Shown: positions 1-8,487 of the stretch, piece by piece
Position numbering within the stretch: the stretch's first letter is position 1
Layout: every line of letters begins with the position of its first letter
NCBI GenBank assembly: GCA_052035955.1
Contig: JBPOHD010000016.1
Span: 1-64,000, forward strand
Direction: 5' to 3'
DNA length: 64,000 nucleotides
DNA from: JAEUNJ01 sp052035955
GTDB lineage: Bacteria > Pseudomonadota > Gammaproteobacteria > Burkholderiales > Rhodocyclaceae
Notes under the pieces: generated by a model
The model's input: the letters and a program-made list of their open reading frames with translations, nothing else
What the model was told of the DNA's origin: nothing
Databases searched by the model: none
Made by a program: the position numbers and the translations under genes

Positions 1-1760
1 ACCACCACAGAACTGAAGATCGAGGTCATGATGCCCAGGCAGTGCACCACTGCAAATCCGCGCACGGGCCCGGAACCGAAGATCAGCAAGGCCACGCCGG
101 CGATCAGCGTGGTCACGTTGGAATCCAAGATGGTGCCCCAGGCGCGCTCGTAGCCGGCGGTGATGGCTGCCTGCGGCGTCGAGCCGTTGCGCAGTTCCTC
201 GCGGACCCGTTCGTTGATCAGCACGTTGGCGTCGATGGCCATGCCCAAGGTCAGGGCGATGGCCGCGATGCCGGGCAGGGTCAGGGTGGCCTGGAGCAGG
301 GACAGCAATGCGACGAGGAACAGCAGGTTCGCCGACAGGGCCAGGACCGAGACGAAGCCGAACAACAGGTAATAGGCTGCCATGAACAAGGCGATGGCGG
401 CAAAGCCCCACTTGGTCGAGTCGAAGCCCTTCTTGATGTTGTCGGCGCCCAGTGAAGGCCCGATCACCCGTTCCTCGATGATGTCCATCGGTGCCGCTAT
501 GGCACCGGCACGGATCAGGATTGCCAGAGTATTCGTCTCCTCCGGCGAGAACATGCCGGTGATCTGGAATCGGTTGCTGAATTCGCCCTGGATGGTGGCC
601 ACGGAGATGGCTTCGGCCTTGCCCTTCTCGATGAGGATGATGGCCATCATCTTCTTCAGGTTCTCGCGCGTCACGTCGCGCATGATGCGGCCGCCGGCGG
701 AGTCGAGCTGCACGGCCACCGCCGGCCGATGGTTCTCGTCGAAGGTCGCCTGGGCGCCATTGAATCGGTCGCCGGTCAGGACGACCTGCTTTTTCACGGC
801 AACCATGGCCATCGAGCCATCACGCCGGCGCTCCGGCACGAGGTCTGTGCCGAAGGGGGCCTCGTTGCCGATGACCGCCGCCTGCTCTACCATCCGGACT
901 TCCAGGGTGGCTGTGCGGCCGATGAGGTCCTTGGCCTGGGCCACGTCCTGGACGCCGGGAAGCTGCACCACGATGCGGTCCGCACCTTGTTGCTGTATGA
1001 CCGGTTCGGCGACGCCCAGTTCGTTGATCCGTTTGTGCAGGGTGGCGATGTTCTGCTTGATCGCCTCCTCCTGGAAGGCCTTGACGGCCTGGGGTTTCAG
1101 GGTGCCCACCAGCTTCAGGTCGGCGCCTTCCTGGGCCTCCGTGAGGACCAGGTCCGGCTGGTTGTCGAGGATCACCGCGCGGGCCTTTTCGCGCAGGTCT
1201 GCATCGCGGAAGCGTACGGCAACGCCCTGGCCCTCCCGGGCGATGCCCGAGTGGCGCACGTTCTTGTCCCGCATCAGCGTGCGCAGGTCGGCGGCCATGG
1301 CATCCATGCGTTTCGTGACCGCGCCCTTCATGTCCACCTGGAGCAGGAAATGGACGCCTCCGCGCAGGTCCAGGCCCAGGTACATGGGCAGGGCATGCAT
1401 GCCGCTGAGCCAGGTGGGACTGGCGGAGAGCAGGTTGAGGGCGACGCTGTAACCGGCATTGGCGGGGTCCGGGTTCAGGGCCTTCTCGATGGCGTCCTTG
1501 GCCTTCAACTGGCTGTCCGTGTCGGCCATGCGCACGCGGATGCTGTTGGGGTCGGCGAAGATACCCTGATGGGCGATGCCGGCGGACTTGAGCAGGTCCT
1601 CGATGCGGTCAAGCAGCTTGGTATCGACCTTGACCGTGGCCTTGACGCTGGACACCTGGACCGCCGGCACCTCGCCGAAGAAGTTCGGCAGGGTATAGAG
1701 CAGGCCCACCACCAGGGCCAGGACCACGAGGGCGTTCTTCCAGAGGGGGTAGCGGTTCAT
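1..1760 (-). CDS. secD: Protein translocase subunit SecD (3' end cut by window)
   Basis: SecD works with SecF, YajC and SecYEG to drive late steps of protein export across the inner membrane using the proton gradient. Translation from the ATG at 1760 begins MNRYPLWKNALVVLALVVGL, a typical N-terminal anchor. It continues into a large periplasmic domain with GLDLRGGVHFLLQVDM, a SecD hallmark. The C-terminal membrane block follows, with the conserved stretch LPGIAAIALTLGMAIDANVL and then NERVREEL. About 586 codons are visible and no stop is reached, so only the last part is missing. It lies about 95 bases downstream of yajC on the same strand, the usual yajC-secD order. The family call is firm. 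Confidence 0.97.
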   Translation of the reverse strand, partial: MNRYPLWKNALVVLALVVGLLYTLPNFFGEVPAVQVSSVKATVKVDTKLLDRIEDLLKSAGIAHQGIFADPNSIRVRMADTDSQLKAKDAIEKALNPDPANAGYSVALNLLSASPTWLSGMHALPMYLGLDLRGGVHFLLQVDMKGAVTKRMDAMAADLRTLMRDKNVRHSGIAREGQGVAVRFRDADLREKARAVILDNQPDLVLTEAQEGADLKLVGTLKPQAVKAFQEEAIKQNIATLHKRINELGVAEPVIQQQGADRIVVQLPGVQDVAQAKDLIGRTATLEVRMVEQAAVIGNEAPFGTDLVPERRRDGSMAMVAVKKQVVLTGDRFNGAQATFDENHRPAVAVQLDSAGGRIMRDVTRENLKKMMAIILIEKGKAEAISVATIQGEFSNRFQITGMFSPEETNTLAILIRAGAIAAPMDIIEERVIGPSLGADNIKKGFDSTKWGFAAIALFMAAYYLLFGFVSVLALSANLLFLVALLSLLQATLTLPGIAAIALTLGMAIDANVLINERVREELRNGSTPQAAITAGYERAWGTILDSNVTTLIAGVALLIFGSGPVRGFAVVHCLGIMTSIFSSVV

Positions 1761-1855
1761 GGGCTTGGATCGAGCGTGGCGAATGGAGGGACGACGAGGG
1801 GCCGGGCGGCGACTCGGTACCGGGACGTCTGCCCCGGCCCGGGCCCGGCGCTCTC

Positions 1856-2212
1856 TTACAGGCTCTTCAGCGTTCCCTTGGGCAGGATGGTGCCGACGGC
1901 GGTCTTCTGGACCGAGACCTCGACGGCGACATCCTTGACCTCGGCGATCTCCAGGGTGACGTAGTTCTCGCCGACCTTGACGATGCGGCCTGCCAGGCCG
2001 CCCTGGGTCACGACTTCATCGCCCTTCTGCAACTCGGAGACCATCTTCTGATGCTCCTTGGCCTTCTTCATCTGGGGCCGGATCATCAGGAACCACAGGA
2101 CGACGAACATCAGGATGATGGGCAGAAGACCCATCAGGCCTCCGGTGGGGTCCTGGGCGGCCCCGCCGGCAGCCTGGGCGTAAGCATTGGAAATCAGCAC
2201 GTTGCGCTCCAT
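1856..2212 (-). CDS. yajC: Preprotein translocase accessory subunit YajC
   Basis: YajC is a small inner-membrane partner of SecDF. The 118-residue product has one membrane segment (LMGLLPIILMFVVLWFLMI) followed by the family signature RPQMKKAKEHQKM and a cytoplasmic domain with LQKGDEVVTQGGLAGRI. The ATG at 2212 (MERNVLISNAYAQAAGG) gives normal family length; the reading frame stays open upstream into tgt but that extension is not YajC-like. The gene sits 22 bases after tgt and upstream of secD, matching the common queA-tgt-yajC-secD operon. Confidence 0.96.
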   Translation of the reverse strand: MERNVLISNAYAQAAGGAAQDPTGGLMGLLPIILMFVVLWFLMIRPQMKKAKEHQKMVSELQKGDEVVTQGGLAGRIVKVGENYVTLEIAEVKDVAVEVSVQKTAVGTILPKGTLKSL

Positions 2213-2234
2213 GGCGAAGAAATCGAACCGCGCA

Positions 2235-3347
2235 TTATAGCCCCCCGCCCTGGCGGTTCCGGTGGAATTCGGCGGCGAAGGCGGCAAAGCTTCCGGTGGC
2301 GATGGCCTGCCGCATTTCCGCCATGAGTACCTGGTAGTAGTGCAGGTTGTGCAGGGTGTTGAGCCGCGCACCGAGGATTTCGCCGGCCCGGAACAGGTGG
2401 TGCAGATAGGCCCGCGTGAAGTGCCGGCATGCATAGCAGCCGCAGCTCTCGTCCAACGGCCGGGTATCGTTGCGATGGACGGCATTCTTGATCTTCACGT
2501 CGCCGTGGCGGGTGAACAGCCAGCCGTTGCGGGCGTTGCGGGTCGGCAGGACGCAATCGAACATGTCGATCCCGCGGCCCACGGCGTAAACCAGGTCCTC
2601 CGGCGTGCCCACCCCCATCAGGTAGCGGGCCCGGTCGGCCGGCAGGCGTGGCGCCGTGTGCGCCAGGATGCGGGCGAAATCCTCCTTGGGTTCGCCCACC
2701 GAGAGGCCGCCGATGGCATAGCCCTCGAAGCCGATGTCGGTCAGGCCGGCCAGGGATTCGTCGCGCAGGACCTCGTGCATGCCGCCCTGGACGATGCCGA
2801 ACAGGGCGTTGGCATTTCCCAGCCGGTCGTGCTCGTCCCGGGATCGCCGCGCCCAGCGCAGGGAGAGCCGCATGGAGTCGGCCGCCTGCGCCAGGTCGGC
2901 CGGGTAGGGCGTGCATTCGTCGAAAATCATGGCCACGTCCGAGTTCAGCACATGCTGGATGCGCATGGACTCCTCGGGGGTCAGGAACAGCCGGTCGCCG
3001 TTGATGGGCGAGGCGAACCTGACGCCCTCTTCGCTGATCCTGCGCAGTTCTCCCAGGGAGAAGACCTGGAAGCCGCCCGAGTCGGTCAGGATGGGGCCGT
3101 CCCAGCCCATGAAGCGATGCAGTCCTCCGTGGGCCCCGATTACCTCCAACCCCGGCCTCAGCCACAGGTGGAAGGTGTTGCCCAGCACGATGCGGGCTCC
3201 CAGGGCGGCCAGTTCGTCCGGGGCCATGGCCTTCACGGTGCCGTAGGTGCCCACGGGCATGAAGACCGGCGTCTCCACCGTGCCGTGGGCCAGGGTCAGG
3301 CGGCCGTGGCGGGCGGCGCCGTCGGTGGCCAGCAGTTCGAAGTTCAT
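2235..3347 (-). CDS. tgt: Queuine tRNA-ribosyltransferase
   Basis: Tgt exchanges guanine 34 for the queuine precursor preQ1 in tRNAs with GUN anticodons. The 370-residue product is full length. Visible signatures are DSGGFQVFSLG near residues 92-102, the catalytic-loop sequence FDCVLPTRNARNG, and the zinc site C-G-C-Y-A-C with a downstream histidine in RAYLHHLFRAGE. The ATG at 3347 overlaps the queA stop by four bases (ATGA), so the two consecutive enzymes of queuosine synthesis are probably translationally coupled. Confidence 0.97.
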   Translation of the reverse strand: MNFELLATDGAARHGRLTLAHGTVETPVFMPVGTYGTVKAMAPDELAALGARIVLGNTFHLWLRPGLEVIGAHGGLHRFMGWDGPILTDSGGFQVFSLGELRRISEEGVRFASPINGDRLFLTPEESMRIQHVLNSDVAMIFDECTPYPADLAQAADSMRLSLRWARRSRDEHDRLGNANALFGIVQGGMHEVLRDESLAGLTDIGFEGYAIGGLSVGEPKEDFARILAHTAPRLPADRARYLMGVGTPEDLVYAVGRGIDMFDCVLPTRNARNGWLFTRHGDVKIKNAVHRNDTRPLDESCGCYACRHFTRAYLHHLFRAGEILGARLNTLHNLHYYQVLMAEMRQAIATGSFAAFAAEFHRNRQGGGL

Positions 3348-4375
3348 GGCGGGGAATCCTTGCGGTGGACCAGCATGGCATCGCCATAGCTGAAGAAGCG
3401 GTAGCGCGCGGCGATGGCCTCCCGGTAGGCGGCCCGCGTCTCCTCCAGGCCGGCGAAGGCCGAGACCAGCATCAGCAGCGTGGACTTCGGCAGGTGGAAG
3501 TTGGTGACCAGGGTATCCACCACCCGGAAGCGGAAGCCCGGCGTCACGAACAGGTCGGTCTCGCCTTCGCCCGCCGCCAGTTCGCCGGCCAGGGCGGCCG
3601 ACTCCAGGGTGCGCAGGCTGGTCGTGCCCACGGCCACCACGCGGCCGCCACGGGCACGTGCCGCGCGGATCGCCTCGACCGTCTCCGCGGGCAGGCGGTA
3701 ACGCTCCCGGTGCATGCGGTGCGCGGACAGGTCGCGTACCCGAACCGGCTGGAAGGTGCCGGCCCCGACGTGCAGGGTCACCCGGGCCGTCCCGATGCCG
3801 GCCGCCGCCAGTTCCCCCAGCAGGGCGGCGTCGAAATGCAGGCCTGCCGTCGGCGCCGCCACCGAGCCCTTTTCCCGGGCGAAGACGGTCTGGTAGCGCT
3901 CCTCGTCGGCGGCGTCGGCCGGATGCGCGATGTAGGGCGGCAGGGGAAGGCGGCCGTGGCGCTCCAGCAGTTCCAGTGCGTCGCCGGGCAGCCGCAGGCG
4001 GTAGAACTCGCCGTCCCGCCCCTCGACCCGGGCATCCAGCCCGCCGTCCAGGTGCAGCACCGTCCCGGGCTTCGGCGGCTTGCTCGCCCTCACCTGGGCC
4101 AACACCTCGTCGGCCGCCAGGACGCGCTCGGCCAGCACTTCCACCTGGCCGCCCGTGTCCTTGCGGCCGAAGAGGCGGGCGTGGAGCACCCGGGTATCGT
4201 TCATCACCAGCAGGTCACCGGCCTGCAGCAGGCCGGGCAGTTCCGCGAAGCGCCGGTGGCCGAGGCTGGAGCCGGCCAGCACCAGCAACCGCGACCCGGA
4301 GCGTTCGGCCAGCGGGGCCTGGGCGATCAGTTCCGGCGGCAGGGGATAGTCGAAGTCGTCTAGGGTGAGGGGCAT
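3344..4375 (-). CDS. queA: S-adenosylmethionine:tRNA ribosyltransferase-isomerase
   Basis: QueA transfers and isomerises the ribosyl moiety of S-adenosylmethionine onto preQ1-modified tRNA, giving epoxyqueuosine. The start MPLTLDDFDYPLPPELIAQ is the canonical QueA N-terminus and is set at the ATG ending at 4375; the frame stays open 13 codons further but that part is low-complexity proline and alanine. Other family landmarks are VLHARLFGRKDTGGQVEV, AAPTAGLHFD, HVGAGTFQPVR and FHLPKSTLLMLVSAF. It is first in the minus-strand run with tgt, yajC and secD. Length (343 residues) is normal. Confidence 0.97.
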   Translation of the reverse strand: MPLTLDDFDYPLPPELIAQAPLAERSGSRLLVLAGSSLGHRRFAELPGLLQAGDLLVMNDTRVLHARLFGRKDTGGQVEVLAERVLAADEVLAQVRASKPPKPGTVLHLDGGLDARVEGRDGEFYRLRLPGDALELLERHGRLPLPPYIAHPADAADEERYQTVFAREKGSVAAPTAGLHFDAALLGELAAAGIGTARVTLHVGAGTFQPVRVRDLSAHRMHRERYRLPAETVEAIRAARARGGRVVAVGTTSLRTLESAALAGELAAGEGETDLFVTPGFRFRVVDTLVTNFHLPKSTLLMLVSAFAGLEETRAAYREAIAARYRFFSYGDAMLVHRKDSPP

Positions 4376-4450
4376 GGCCGTGGCCGGCGGCGGCGGGCCG
4401 CGCGGGGCCGGCATTTTCCCCCGAAACGGGGGAAGGCGGAGGGGCGTCGA

Positions 4451-5068
4451 TCAGGGAACGGCAGCCTTCTGCCGACGCAGCATCTCGGCGCGGATCTCGC
4501 GGAACTGCTCCTCGGCCTGGTTGCGGATGAAGGCGAGGCCGACGACAGGGGGAATCCAGACCCCCGGCACCGACTCGCCGTGGTATGTGATTTCCGCTCG
4601 GCTGCCTTCGAATGAGACCCGGGTAAGGCCCTCGAAAAACCGGGTAGTCCCGCTCGTCTGGCGGGAGCGGATGGTTTCCGGCGGCACCAGTTCCACGTGA
4701 CGCACGGTTTCGAAGGCAAAACTCAAGGGACCATAGGTGGCCAGCCCCTTTTGGCTGACTTCGAAGGTCCGTTCGTCCATCTTCTTTGCGCTGCTTGACT
4801 GGAGATTGGATATGAACGAGGCCATGCGGTCGAAATCGGTCAGCACTCCCCATACCACCGGTGGGCTGGCCTCGACGGTTACCTTCGCGTCCACTATCAC
4901 CCTTTCCCCTCGGCGGTCGACCTTGACCACCAGGTCCGGCTCCGCCCCGTTCGTGGCTTCTGCCGCGATGCGGTCGGCAGCCAGCAGACAGGAGAGGACC
5001 AACATCCCGTGCAACACGAGCCGGCCCGTCAGTTCGCCGAGCTTCCGGTTTGACATCTGTTCGCGCAT
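4451..5068 (-). CDS. Exported SRPBCC (START-like) family protein
   Basis: The product is about 205 residues. A hydrophobic N-terminus (LVLHGMLVLSCLLAADRIAA) looks like a Sec signal peptide. The rest resembles the SRPBCC/polyketide-cyclase-like fold: an alternating strand stretch (VIVDAKVTVEASPPVVWGVL), then TDFDRMASFI, the usual helix after the first strand, and a long C-terminal helix (IRNQAEEQFREIRAEMLRRQ). Members bind hydrophobic ligands; the ligand here is unknown. The start is uncertain: the ATGs at 5068 and 5056 are both possible, and further upstream only TTG is available. It is 75 bases upstream of queA on the same strand and may share a transcript. Confidence 0.7.
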   Translation of the reverse strand: MREQMSNRKLGELTGRLVLHGMLVLSCLLAADRIAAEATNGAEPDLVVKVDRRGERVIVDAKVTVEASPPVVWGVLTDFDRMASFISNLQSSSAKKMDERTFEVSQKGLATYGPLSFAFETVRHVELVPPETIRSRQTSGTTRFFEGLTRVSFEGSRAEITYHGESVPGVWIPPVVGLAFIRNQAEEQFREIRAEMLRRQKAAVP

Positions 5069-5304
5069 CACCCAATTGAACCACAACGCGATTGGCGGTC
5101 GGTTGGCGGTCCGCAGGAAAATGGGTGGTCCGCGACCGGGTCGCGGCCGACGGAATCCTGTCTTTTGCCTTCAGGGGCCCGGATGGGGCCGGCCAGAGAC
5201 CGCGGGGTCAGCCCGGCCAGCTTGGGCGGGACATGCGCCCTGCCGGAACAATCCTTGGGCTAGGGGGTATTGCCGGTCGCCGGTCGGGCGGGCTCTGCCG
5301 GAAG

Positions 5305-5333
5305 TTGCCTAGGTCCGTTACCCTAGCTATACT
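5305..5333 (+). promoter_or_regulatory. Sigma-70 type promoter of tRNA-Thr
   Basis: A -35 element TTGCCT (5305-5310) and a -10 element TATACT (5328-5333) are separated by exactly 17 bases. The expected transcript start near 5340 is about ten bases before the tRNA. The rest of the 5069-5304 stretch shows no gene I can support. Confidence 0.75.
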
Positions 5334-5350
5334 CCCGTGCCTTTTTCGAG

Positions 5351-5426
5351 GCCGTTGTAGCTCAGTTGGTAGAGCAGCCGATTCGTAATCGGCAGGTCGT
5401 CAGTTCGAGTCTGACCAACGGCACCA
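5351..5426 (+). tRNA. tRNA-Thr (anticodon CGT)
   Basis: A complete cloverleaf can be drawn. The acceptor stem GCCGTTG pairs with CAACGGC, followed by discriminator A and an encoded CCA (5424-5426). The D arm is GCTC...GAGC. The anticodon stem GCCGA/TCGGC encloses the 7-base loop TTCGTAA, giving anticodon CGT, which reads ACG threonine codons. The T arm is GTCAG-TTCGAGT-CTGAC. No integrase lies next to this tRNA. Confidence 0.97.
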
Positions 5427-5498
5427 TGTCATCCTGTGTTCCAAGCGGAGATTCGGGGGCAGCTAGCCTGTGCGAACCGGGCGTCCACGGATCCGGCG

Positions 5499-7970
5499 AT
5501 GCAGGCGCCCTGCGGCAACCGACCGGAATTGTCTGACGACACCTGTTACCACTGTGGCCTGCCGTTGCCGGCGACCGGTCGCTTCGCTGTCTGCATAGGC
5601 GGCGAGCAACGACCGATGTGTTGTGCCGGTTGCCAATCGGTCGCCGAGGCGATCGTCGCCAATGGCTTGACCGACTATTACCGTCATCGCGATTCCTTGC
5701 CCGAAAGCCCCCGGGAGGCACTGCCCGAGGCCTTGCGGGATTTGGGCCTTTTCGACCACCCGGAGGTCCAGAAGGACTTCGTATCCTCGCCCGGGGAGCA
5801 TGTCCGTGAAGCGGCACTCATCCTCGAGGGGATCACCTGTTCGGCCTGCGTTTGGCTGAACGAGAAGCATGTGGCGGCCCAGCCGGGCGTCGTTTCCGTG
5901 GACATCAACTACGCGACGCGTCGGGCCCGGGTGCGCTGGGACGCAAGGCAGACAAAGCTATCGAGAATCCTGGAGGCAATAGCCGCCATCGGCTACCGGG
6001 CGCACCCCTACGATGCCCGACGCTCGGAGGAACTCGCCCAGAAGGAAAGGCGCGGGGCCCTCTGGCGGCTGTTCGTCGCCGGATTCGGGATGATGCAGGT
6101 CATGATGTACGCGGTTCCCGTGTATCTGGCCGACGAAGGCACGATGACCCCGGACATCGAGCAATTGATGCGCTGGGCGAGCTTCATCCTCACCCTCCCG
6201 GTGATCGCCTACTCCGCGGCGCCATTCTTCCGAAACGCTTGGCGGGATCTGCGCCTCAGGCGGGTCGGCATGGACGTGCCGGTTGCCCTGGGGGTCGGCA
6301 GTGCCTTTGCCGCGAGCGCCTGGGCGACCATCATCGCCGGTGGAGAGGTCTACTTCGACTCGGTGACGATGTTTGTCTTCTTCCTTCTGTGCGGCCGCTA
6401 TTTCGAGATGGTGGCGCGGCAGAAGGCGGCTCGCGGCGTCGAGACGCTGGCGAGGGCATTGCCGGCCTTTGCCAATCTAGTGCCGGACGGCGGAGGCGAA
6501 CCGGTGCGCGTGCCAGTCGCCGAACTTCGTGCGGGCGTACGGGTAATGGTCAAGCCGGGGGAGACTATTCCCGCCGATGCGACGGTGATCGACGGGGCCA
6601 GTACGGTCGATGAGTCCTTGCTGACGGGGGAAAGTCGGCCCGTCGAGAAGAAGGCCGGCGACGAAGTCATAGGCGGCACGACCAACGTGGCAAGTCCGCT
6701 GGTCGCCGTCGTCCGCCATGCGGGGGCCGAGACACGCCTGGCGGCGATTCAGCGGTTGATGGAGCGGGCGGCAACGGAAAAGCCCCGATTGGTGGAGATG
6801 GCGGACCGGATCGCCAGCCGATTCGTGGCAGTCCTGCTGATTCTGGCGGTCATGACAGCGGTGGCTTGGCAGTTCATCGATCCGGCGCGGAGTCTCTGGG
6901 TGTTCGTCGCCGTCCTCGTGGTCAGTTGCCCCTGCGCCTTGTCCCTCGCCACGCCAGCGGCCCTGACCGTCGCGACAGGCGCCATGGCTGCCCGGGGAGT
7001 ACTGGTAACCCGGGGCCATGCGATCGAAACGCTTGCCCGAGCCAGCCACTTCGTCTTCGACAAGACGGGCACCCTGACAGCCGGCCGGCCGCGGGTCCTG
7101 GAAACCATGTCCTTCAGGGGAATGTCGGTGGCCGCCGTCGGTAGCATGGCGGCGGCTTTGGAGACCGGATCGGAACACCCGATCGCGCGGGCCATCGATG
7201 CAGCCTTTCCCGGCCCCCGGTCGGCCGTCAGGCATGTGAAGTCGATCACGGGTGCCGGAATCGTGGCCGAGGCGCCCTCGGGGCCTGTCCGCCTCGGAAA
7301 GCCGTCCTTCGGGGCAGAGCTTCACCGCGATCCCTTGCCCGTCGAGGTGGGGGCTTGGATGGAAAGCGGCGACACGGTGATCGCACTTGCGGACGAGGCT
7401 GGCTGGCTGGCGGTTTTTCGCATCGGCGATACGCCCAGGGCGGGCGCGGAACGGATGGTGGCGGCCTTGAGGGCCGACGACAAGCAGCTTTCCATCCTGA
7501 GCGGCGATGGTGAGGCCGCCGTTCGCCGGATCGGGCGCGAACTCGGTATCGACGAGTTACGCTGGGGTTTGTCACCCGAGGGCAAGCACGACGCGATCCG
7601 CGAACTGCAGCAGCGCGGGGCCGTTGTCGCCATGATCGGAGACGGAGTCAACGATGCCCCGGTCTTGGCCCAGGCCCAGGTGTCCATCGCGATGGGGGAG
7701 GGTACGGACCTTGCGCGGCAGCACGCTGACGTCGTTCTGCTGTCGGGCAATCTCGAACACCTGGCACAAGGGACGGCGATCGCCCGACGTGCCCACGAGG
7801 TCATTCGCCAGAACCTGGCTTGGGCATTTGCCTACAACACGCTGGCGATTCCCTTGGCGATGGCAGGGTGGGTCACGCCATGGTTGGCCGGGATTGGGAT
7901 GTCGGCAAGCTCATTGCTCGTCGTCCTCAATGCCCTGCGCCTGCAGCCGGTAGTCTCCAGGAGGCATTGA
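5499..7970 (+). CDS. ccoI: cbb3 oxidase copper-loading P-type ATPase CcoI (FixI)
   Basis: CcoI is a P1B-type copper ATPase of the inner membrane that delivers copper for CuB assembly of cbb3 oxidase. The N-terminus has an extra cysteine-rich segment (TCYHCGLP, MCCAGC) typical of CcoI, then a heavy-metal domain with GITCSACVW. The membrane part carries the CPC ion site in VVSCPCALSLATP (about residue 477). The phosphorylation motif DKTGT (about 520) and hinge GDGVNDAP follow. The start is placed at the ATG at 5499; GTG starts upstream to 5436 are possible. Only 72 bases separate it from tRNA-Thr. It is immediately followed by ccoS, without a gap. Confidence 0.96.
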   Translation: MQAPCGNRPELSDDTCYHCGLPLPATGRFAVCIGGEQRPMCCAGCQSVAEAIVANGLTDYYRHRDSLPESPREALPEALRDLGLFDHPEVQKDFVSSPGEHVREAALILEGITCSACVWLNEKHVAAQPGVVSVDINYATRRARVRWDARQTKLSRILEAIAAIGYRAHPYDARRSEELAQKERRGALWRLFVAGFGMMQVMMYAVPVYLADEGTMTPDIEQLMRWASFILTLPVIAYSAAPFFRNAWRDLRLRRVGMDVPVALGVGSAFAASAWATIIAGGEVYFDSVTMFVFFLLCGRYFEMVARQKAARGVETLARALPAFANLVPDGGGEPVRVPVAELRAGVRVMVKPGETIPADATVIDGASTVDESLLTGESRPVEKKAGDEVIGGTTNVASPLVAVVRHAGAETRLAAIQRLMERAATEKPRLVEMADRIASRFVAVLLILAVMTAVAWQFIDPARSLWVFVAVLVVSCPCALSLATPAALTVATGAMAARGVLVTRGHAIETLARASHFVFDKTGTLTAGRPRVLETMSFRGMSVAAVGSMAAALETGSEHPIARAIDAAFPGPRSAVRHVKSITGAGIVAEAPSGPVRLGKPSFGAELHRDPLPVEVGAWMESGDTVIALADEAGWLAVFRIGDTPRAGAERMVAALRADDKQLSILSGDGEAAVRRIGRELGIDELRWGLSPEGKHDAIRELQQRGAVVAMIGDGVNDAPVLAQAQVSIAMGEGTDLARQHADVVLLSGNLEHLAQGTAIARRAHEVIRQNLAWAFAYNTLAIPLAMAGWVTPWLAGIGMSASSLLVVLNALRLQPVVSRRH

Positions 7971-8174
7971 ATGGATATCCTGTACTTGCTGATACCCATG
8001 TCCGTCATCCTTGTATTTGTCATCGCCGGGCTTTTCTGGTGGTCATTGCGCCAAGGCCAGTTCGAGGATCTCGAAGGTCCGGCGTACCGAATCCTGATGG
8101 ACGACGACGATCCGGCAACGGCCGACAGGTCGGGCGACAACGGGCATGCAAGCAATGGCCCAGCCGGGAAATGA
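7971..8174 (+). CDS. ccoS: cbb3 oxidase maturation protein CcoS
   Basis: A 67-residue protein with one N-terminal membrane helix (LYLLIPMSVILVFVIAGLFWW) followed by the family segment RQGQFEDLEGPAYRIL and an acidic tail (DDDD). CcoS is needed for cofactor insertion into CcoN. The ATG starts on the base after the ccoI stop, and AGGAGG inside the ccoI 3' end serves as ribosome-binding site, so the two genes are coupled. The polar tail beyond about residue 45 is not conserved in the family as I know it. Confidence 0.95.
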   Translation: MDILYLLIPMSVILVFVIAGLFWWSLRQGQFEDLEGPAYRILMDDDDPATADRSGDNGHASNGPAGK

Positions 8175-8199
8175 GAAGGATTTCCAACAAAATGCGCTA

Positions 8200-8213
8200 T
8201 TGATCCAGATCAA
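8200..8213 (+). promoter_or_regulatory. Perfect FNR/ANR box upstream of small RNA candidate
   Basis: TTGATCCAGATCAA is an exact TTGAT-N4-ATCAA palindrome. A -10-like CATACT lies at 8235-8240, which puts the box centre (8206.5) about 41 bases before a start near 8247. This is the standard class II activator geometry for FNR. No protein start follows before the terminator at 8311. The gene controlled is therefore probably the RNA at 8247-8338. Confidence 0.85.
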
Positions 8214-8246
8214 AGCTTGCCGGAAACCTTTCGCCATACTGTTTTC

Positions 8247-8338
8247 ACTGTTTCGTGCTTGGTGGCGGAGACGCCATCAAGTATTGGGTAAGTCTCTCTG
8301 TTGGGGTTGGGGGTGCGCGTGAGCGCACCCTTTTTTTT
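8247..8338 (+). ncRNA. Candidate FNR-activated small RNA, about 92 nt
   Basis: Between ccoS and ccoN lies a self-contained transcription unit without an open reading frame. It has an FNR box at 8200-8213, a -10-like CATACT at 8235-8240, a predicted start near 8247, and a strong intrinsic terminator ending in eight Ts at 8338. A 5' hairpin can be drawn at 8259-8280: TTGGTGGCG pairs with CGCCATCAA around the loop GAGA, nine pairs with one G-U. The stretch 8281-8310 is unpaired and includes the pyrimidine-rich TCTCTCTG, which could pair with purine-rich ribosome-binding sites. FNR-activated small RNAs are known in other bacteria (FnrS in Escherichia coli, AniS in Neisseria, PhrS under ANR in Pseudomonas). 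Sequence relationship to those is not claimed. The alternative is that this is only the ccoIS 3' end with its terminator. Confidence 0.65.
8311..8338 (+). terminator. Intrinsic terminator
   Basis: GGGTGCGC (8311-8318) pairs perfectly with GCGCACCC (8323-8330) around a GTGA tetraloop, followed directly by eight Ts. This would end both the candidate small RNA and any readthrough from ccoIS. Confidence 0.92.
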
Positions 8339-8392
8339 GCCTGCAAGCAGCGAAAGTTATAGCCCCATAGGTGTTTTCGCATCGCAGCAATC

Positions 8393-8433
8393 TTGATGTG
8401 GATCAAAATCGGGGTATCCCCTTCTTGTATCCT
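8393..8433 (+). promoter_or_regulatory. FNR-dependent promoter of ccoNOQP
   Basis: TTGATGTGGATCAA (8393-8406) is a second exact TTGAT-N4-ATCAA box. Its centre at 8399.5 predicts a start near 8441, and TATCCT at 8428-8433 fits as the -10 element. ccoN begins at 8508, leaving a leader of about 67 bases. FNR/ANR activation of ccoNOQP is established in many proteobacteria. The two boxes lie 193 bases apart. Confidence 0.9.
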
Positions 8434-8452
8434 GCGCGGCGACGTACACGGG

Positions 8453-8487
8453 CGCTTTCCGGCTCGTGAGGGAGCGTGGTTTTTTTT
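8453..8487 (+). terminator. Possible attenuator in the ccoN leader
   Basis: In the predicted ccoN leader, CGCTTTC (8453-8459) can pair with GGGAGCG (8470-8476), with two G-U pairs and a ten-base loop. TGG and a run of eight Ts (8480-8487) follow, just before the ribosome-binding site AAAGAGG (8491-8497). This has the form of a weak intrinsic terminator inside the 5' untranslated region. The stem is not strong and the T run could be incidental. Confidence 0.4.

Noticed and set aside
2194..3387. Long frames on both strands overlapping tgt
   Set aside because: Proline/arginine-rich or glycine-rich shadow translations; tgt in the chosen frame has all family motifs.
5087..5304. Possible small gene before tRNA-Thr
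   Set aside because: Open frames exist but have no ribosome-binding site, no family similarity, and run into the tRNA promoter.
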